DNA of 64,000 nucleotides from Sphingobacterium puteale (GTDB lineage: Bacteria; Bacteroidota; Bacteroidia; Sphingobacteriales; Sphingobacteriaceae), in contig NZ_RBWS01000023.1 of assembly GCF_003627955.1 (NCBI RefSeq), forward strand, positions 1 through 64,000. Direction: 5' to 3'. Of the stretch, positions 60,190 through 64,000 are shown piece by piece. How positions within the stretch are numbered: position 1 is the first letter of the stretch; the number at the start of each line of letters is the position of its first letter. Under the pieces are notes generated by a model. That model did no database searches, had not been told where the DNA came from, and saw only the letters and a list, made by a program, of their open reading frames with translations. Position numbers and translations under genes: made by a program.

Positions 60190-60918
60190 ATGAACTTTTC
60201 TTTACCTTCGGCACTAACGATGGCGATCCTATGCGGTGCCAGCGCGGTCTATGCCCAAACGAATATGAAAGCCAGCGACACAGAATATTATACTCCTGTC
60301 CCGCCTACTGTAACGCTTGACAAAGGAATCCCGAGTGATGCCATCGTACTTTTTGACGGCAAGGATCTGAGTAAATGGAAAAGCGAAAAGGGAAAAGCCA
60401 ATTGGACTGTCGCCAATAATACGCTTGAAGTAAAACCCGGAAGCGGAAATATAGAGACAACCGAACATTTTACCGACTTTCAGCTCCATATTGAGTGGAA
60501 GAGTCCGGAACTGATCAAAGGTGAAGGACAGGGCCGTGGCAATAGTGGTATATTCCTGCAGGGCCTCTATGAAATCCAGGTCCTCGACAACAACAACAAT
60601 CCAACCTATGTCAATGGCGGCGCCGGAAGCCTTTACAAACAACGCCCACCCCTGGCGCAGGTTATTGTGCCCGACAAATGGCATGTATACGACATCATCT
60701 ACAAAGCGCCTCAGTTTAATAAAGACAGTTTACTGATCAGCAAAGGCACAGTTACTGTCCTTCACAACGGTGTCATCGTCCAAAACAACACCCAGATTGA
60801 TGGCACTACGGAATACATCGGACTACCGAAACAGGTGAGCCATGGCCCGGGCCCTATTATCCTGCAAGATCATGGTGATCTGGTACAGTTCAGAAACATC
60901 TGGCTCCGCAAATTATAG
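60190..60918 (+). CDS. DUF1080 protein, 3-keto-disaccharide hydrolase-like, exported
   Basis: The 242-residue protein has a signal peptide (MNFSLPSALTMAILCGASAV to YAQ, residues 1-23) and the DUF1080 (PF06439) concanavalin-like fold: IVLFDGKDLSKWKSEKGKAN, ETTEHFTDFQLHIEWKSPE, GNSGIFLQGLYEIQVLDN and the final VQFRNIWLRKL. Members of this family are now known as 3-keto-glycoside hydrolases or lyases that cleave sugars first oxidised at C3. It stands alone here with its own hairpin, but the GMC, isomerase and Gfo/Idh genes at 3-7.6 kb and the secreted isomerase at 21.8 kb could work with it. Confidence 0.85.
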   Translation: MNFSLPSALTMAILCGASAVYAQTNMKASDTEYYTPVPPTVTLDKGIPSDAIVLFDGKDLSKWKSEKGKANWTVANNTLEVKPGSGNIETTEHFTDFQLHIEWKSPELIKGEGQGRGNSGIFLQGLYEIQVLDNNNNPTYVNGGAGSLYKQRPPLAQVIVPDKWHVYDIIYKAPQFNKDSLLISKGTVTVLHNGVIVQNNTQIDGTTEYIGLPKQVSHGPGPIILQDHGDLVQFRNIWLRKL

Positions 60919-60964
60919 GCAAACGCAACAATTTCAGTTAGACAAGCAACAATTCTGTACTAGG

Positions 60965-61004
60965 TTTTATAGGGCTATTTACCTAATTTAGCCCTATAAA
61001 ATTT
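60965..61004 (+). terminator. hairpin terminator of the DUF1080 gene
   Basis: TTTTATAGGGCT (60965-60976) pairs perfectly with AGCCCTATAAAA (60990-61001) around a 13-base loop and is followed by TTT, 47 bases after the stop codon. Confidence 0.75.
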
Positions 61005-61077
61005 AAAAGCAAATGCCATCATAGCGACAAAAAAACGCTTATGATCGGTACAGCATCATTAAAAATAAAATATTCTA

Positions 61078-63255
61078 ATGAAAAGAATTGCGCTATTCTT
61101 CTTGTTGGCAAGCGCTCTAACCAGCCATGCCCAGCGAAACCTTAATTTGGAAGAAACGGTATTTGGACCGCGCATCTACGCACCAACATCTATTCCTGCC
61201 ACTTCCTGGATCCCAAAATCAAACAGCTTCTCTTACCTAGATAAATCGTATCAAAACCTGTTCTCCAAAAGCGCGGAAAACAACTGGACTGAAACAAGCT
61301 TGCTGTCGAAAGCAGAACTTGAGGCAGCTTTAAAAGCCGCGATTCCAAACGAAACATTCCATTTGCAAATGTTTCCTTACGACTACAAATGGCGTGACGG
61401 TAATTCATTGTTGCTTCAGGTAAACGGAAAGGACAAGGTGTACACAGTAGTCTACAACGTCAAATCAAAAAGCGTCGAAAGTTTTATCGGAAACGATAGT
61501 CAGGGAGCAAACCGTGAATTGAGCGCAGATTTTTCAAAAATTGCTTATCTGCTCGACAACAACATTGCTATCGTTGACAAAAATGGAAAAGTGACTGCAG
61601 TTACCAATGACAGCGACAAAGGTATCGTCAATGGCAGCGATTATACCCACCGTCAGGAGTTTGGCATAAAAAAAGGAATGTGGTGGAATGCTCAAAATGA
61701 CAAACTGCTCTATTATCGCAAAAACGAGACTATGGTTGCCAACTATCCGCTGCCACAGTGGAGTCCCAAAGTAGCGGAGATCAAATGGATAAAATACCCC
61801 ATGACAGGACAGAAGTCGGAAGAGGTAACTTTAGTCATCTTTAATACAGTAACAGGGCAAAAGGTAACACTACAAACCGGAGATCACAGTGAGCAATACC
61901 TGACCTGCGTAACTTGGGATCCTTCAGGTAAATTTATTTATGTGGGTGTTCTTAATCGGGATCAAAATGACCTTAAGTTTAATAAATACAATGCCGAAAA
62001 CGGCGCATTGGTCAAAACATTGTTTGAGGAAACTGCAACCACCTGGGTAGAACCGGAAAATCCGCTCACATTTTTACCTAACAAGCCAGACCAATTTCTT
62101 TACCAGTCCGACAAAGAGGGCTACAACCAGCTGTACCTCTACAATACAGAAGGAAAACTGATCAAAAAATTAGGTTATCAGGATATTGTACTGGACAATC
62201 TATTGGATTTTTCTGCGGATGGAAACAAAGTAAGCTATATCGGTGTCACCAATAATGGCATGGACCGTCAGCTATTTGAGGTAGACCTTAAATCCGGAAA
62301 AACGGTTCAGCTGACAAACGAACCCGGTATACACCAGGCTTCGCTGAGTGATGACGGAAAATATATCTATGATCAATATAGCGATCTGAAGACGCCGAAC
62401 ATGATCCAGGTCAAAGCGGTCAAATCAGGCAAAGGAACGGTACTGGTCAAAGCTGACAATCCGTTCAGCGAAAAAATCAATAATCCAAAAATAGAATTTG
62501 TCCAGCTGACTTCGGCAGACGGCAAATACCCGTTGACCGGCCGCATTATCTATCCAAATGATTTTGATCCAGCCAAGAAATATCCGGTCATGTACTATTT
62601 GTACGGCGGTTCACATTCCCAACTGGTTTCCAACAAATGGCTGGGCGGTGCAGGCTACTTTGATCTCTATATGGCACAACAGGGATATATCGTATTTACC
62701 ATGGACAATCGAGGCACCAATTACCGGGGCCGTGATTTTTATACCGCTACCCATCGTAACCTTGGTCAAAATGAAATGGCCGATCAACTAAAAGGAATTG
62801 AATTTCTGAAATCAAAATCCTTTGTCGATCAACAACGCATGGGCATCTTCGGTTGGAGCTTTGGCGGTTTTATGACCACCTCATTTATGTTGCACCATAA
62901 CGACATTTTTAAAGCAGCAGTCGCTGGGGGGCCGGTTATCGACTGGAAGTTTTATGAGGTTATGTATGGTGAGCGCTATATGGACACACCACAGGAAAAC
63001 CCTGAAGGATATAAATTGACGTCTTTACTAAATAAAGCGGATCAGCTGAAAGGACGTTTATTAATCATCCATGGCGCACAGGATCCGGTCGTTGTACAAC
63101 AAAACAGCATGGAATTCCTGGAGTCATGCATTAAAGCCGGAAAACAGGTCGATTATTTCTTATACCCTACCCACGAACATAACGTAATGGGTAAGGACCG
63201 CATTCATATGTACGAGAAAATTGCCGATTATTTTAATCAGCATCTCAAAAAATAA
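61078..63255 (+). CDS. S9 family peptidase (dipeptidyl peptidase IV-like), exported
   Basis: The 725-residue protein has a signal peptide (MKRIALFFLLASALTSHAQ, residues 1-19), an eight-bladed propeller (about 60-470; blades such as YYRKNETMVANYPLPQWSPK, DYTHRQEFGIKKGMWWN with the Glu-type dipeptide anchor region) and a C-terminal alpha/beta hydrolase. Ser594 (GIFGWSFGGFMT), Asp669 (HGAQDPVV) and His701 (THEHNV) form the catalytic triad. It removes N-terminal dipeptides, mainly after proline, from peptides in the periplasm. Length and order match bacterial DPP4. It is monocistronic with a strong terminator. Confidence 0.93.
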   Translation: MKRIALFFLLASALTSHAQRNLNLEETVFGPRIYAPTSIPATSWIPKSNSFSYLDKSYQNLFSKSAENNWTETSLLSKAELEAALKAAIPNETFHLQMFPYDYKWRDGNSLLLQVNGKDKVYTVVYNVKSKSVESFIGNDSQGANRELSADFSKIAYLLDNNIAIVDKNGKVTAVTNDSDKGIVNGSDYTHRQEFGIKKGMWWNAQNDKLLYYRKNETMVANYPLPQWSPKVAEIKWIKYPMTGQKSEEVTLVIFNTVTGQKVTLQTGDHSEQYLTCVTWDPSGKFIYVGVLNRDQNDLKFNKYNAENGALVKTLFEETATTWVEPENPLTFLPNKPDQFLYQSDKEGYNQLYLYNTEGKLIKKLGYQDIVLDNLLDFSADGNKVSYIGVTNNGMDRQLFEVDLKSGKTVQLTNEPGIHQASLSDDGKYIYDQYSDLKTPNMIQVKAVKSGKGTVLVKADNPFSEKINNPKIEFVQLTSADGKYPLTGRIIYPNDFDPAKKYPVMYYLYGGSHSQLVSNKWLGGAGYFDLYMAQQGYIVFTMDNRGTNYRGRDFYTATHRNLGQNEMADQLKGIEFLKSKSFVDQQRMGIFGWSFGGFMTTSFMLHHNDIFKAAVAGGPVIDWKFYEVMYGERYMDTPQENPEGYKLTSLLNKADQLKGRLLIIHGAQDPVVVQQNSMEFLESCIKAGKQVDYFLYPTHEHNVMGKDRIHMYEKIADYFNQHLKK

Positions 63256-63275
63256 GCGAGCATATCATTAAACAT

Positions 63276-63314
63276 AAGGCGCCTTTCTTTCCGATCGGCG
63301 CCTTTGTATTTTTT
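63276..63314 (+). terminator. terminator of the S9 peptidase gene
   Basis: AAGGCGCC (63276-63283) pairs perfectly with GGCGCCTT (63297-63304) around a 13-base loop, followed by TGTATTTTTT. It lies 20 bases after the stop codon. Confidence 0.85.
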
Positions 63315-63390
63315 CGGGACAATGTTTATCTTTAATTTACATTATTTTGTACCGTTCACTATCAACCAGATACACCAGCATTTGTAAATT

Positions 63391-63996
63391 TTGAAAAAAC
63401 AGATCCCTTTTGCACTGATCCTGCTTCGCCTTTTTCTAGGCCTATTGCTCCTGGCATTCTATTGGTTTAAAATCGATTATTTTAAATACTACGCCATCAC
63501 TTTTCTTGTGATCGGTCTCCTGAGCGACATCTTTGATGGCATAATCGCTCGAAAGTTGAACATTTCTACGCCCTCATTACGCCGATGGGATTCCAGTGTT
63601 GACCTTATTTTCTTTAGCTGCATTACGTTGGGAACATACCTAAGCTGCCCTTTATTTTTTAGGAATAACGCGACACTAATATTCGTTCTACTCGGTTTGG
63701 AGGCCTTGACCTATGTGGTTAGTTTCACAAAATTCAAAAAAGAAATTGCTACCCATTCTATCGGCGCCAAGTTGTGGACTTTGTTTCTATTTACGCTATT
63801 GATAGAACTGCTCCTACATTGCCAATCCACCTTTTTATTCCAGGTGACCATTTGGCTGGGCGTCATTACCCGACTGGAAATTATCGCCATTATCCTTATT
63901 CTGAAGAATTGGTCTAATGATATTCCTACTGTCTACCATGCCATTCAGTTACGCAAAGGAAAGACCATTCGCAAAAACAAACTATTCAATGGTTAA
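63391..63996 (+). CDS. CDP-alcohol phosphatidyltransferase-like membrane protein
   Basis: The 201-residue protein has about six membrane helices and most of the CDP-alcohol phosphotransferase motif: SDIFDGIIAR (Asp46, Asp49, Gly50, Ala53, Arg54), then Asp67 and Asp71 at the right spacing. The conserved glycine between these halves is Leu63 here. Enzymes of this family join a CDP-linked lipid and an alcohol to make phospholipids such as phosphatidylglycerol phosphate. The gene begins with TTG, as no ATG lies near the first helix. It is the last complete gene in the window, transcribed after the peptidase terminator. Confidence 0.75.
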   Translation: MKKQIPFALILLRLFLGLLLLAFYWFKIDYFKYYAITFLVIGLLSDIFDGIIARKLNISTPSLRRWDSSVDLIFFSCITLGTYLSCPLFFRNNATLIFVLLGLEALTYVVSFTKFKKEIATHSIGAKLWTLFLFTLLIELLLHCQSTFLFQVTIWLGVITRLEIIAIILILKNWSNDIPTVYHAIQLRKGKTIRKNKLFNG

Positions 63997-64000
63997 TTTG

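Noticed and set aside
1..64000. tRNA, rRNA or phage and plasmid core genes
   Set aside because: I looked for T-loop sequences, acceptor stems, integrases, terminases and replication genes and saw none that I could support.

Overview
The window looks like chromosome of a member of the Bacteroidota, most likely the Sphingobacteriaceae (Sphingobacterium or a close relative). The reasons are a SusC/RagA-type receptor barrel, carboxypeptidase-like regulatory and TonB-plug modules, signal peptides ending in the xxxGQ/AQ style, A-rich rather than Shine-Dalgarno start regions, a DUF6266 protein, DUF3857, DUF1080 and DUF5009 proteins, and moderate GC with AT-rich spacers. No rRNA, tRNA or CRISPR array was recognised. 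The genus is an inference from gene content, not a database match.

Layout. 1-1950: the last codons and right end of an ISAon1-like transposase, then an AT-rich stretch carrying one secreted alpha/beta hydrolase. 1954-7588: an AraC regulator divergent from a four-gene operon (GMC flavoprotein, gluconate-dehydrogenase subunit 3-like lipoprotein, sugar phosphate isomerase/epimerase, Gfo/Idh/MocA oxidoreductase) that resembles sugar or glycoside oxidation through 3-keto intermediates. A secreted isomerase/epimerase (21.8 kb) and a DUF1080 3-keto-glycoside hydrolase-like protein (60.2 kb) could belong to the same chemistry. 7.7-10.1 kb: a GH18 chitinase and a DUF5009 membrane acyltransferase. 11.7-19.2 kb: a two-gene operon of a SusC-like barrel that appears to lack its plug and a thioester alpha-2-macroglobulin with a TonB plug inserted in its middle; this is the most unusual system seen here. 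19.4-26.6 kb: assorted oxidase, stress, XRE-regulator, DUF6266 and unknown genes plus one broken gene. 26.7-30.0 kb: pstSCAB. 30.9-36.9 kb: a VWA protein divergent from an ECF sigma factor, an anti-sigma-like protein with plug-like and TonB-C-like parts, a DUF3857 protein whose transglutaminase cysteine is replaced, and a 31-residue acidic peptide. 37.3-44.7 kb: a MocR-type regulator whose PLP lysine is replaced by arginine, divergent from bioBAFGCD. 44.9-49.7 kb: a Tat-exported phospholipase C divergent from a two-component system. 50-64 kb: TauE/SafE plus DUF1634, Crp-family regulator plus YceI, SDR, ABC1 kinase, a second ECF sigma/membrane-protein pair, thioesterase, Hsp20, AAA ATPase, FolB, DUF1080, a DPP4-like peptidase and a CDP-alcohol phosphatidyltransferase-like protein.

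How the genes fit together. The bio operon is a complete route from malonyl-ACP methylation (BioC) through BioG, BioF, BioA and BioD to BioB. PstSCAB brings in phosphate, and the phospholipase could release more from lipids. A recurring theme is reuse of SusC-plug sequence outside receptors: the alpha-2-macroglobulin has a whole plug, while the VWA protein and the anti-sigma-like protein share a plug-entry motif (PKAKQSVxGS). This suggests that envelope proteins here exchange or dock plug modules, but that is inference.
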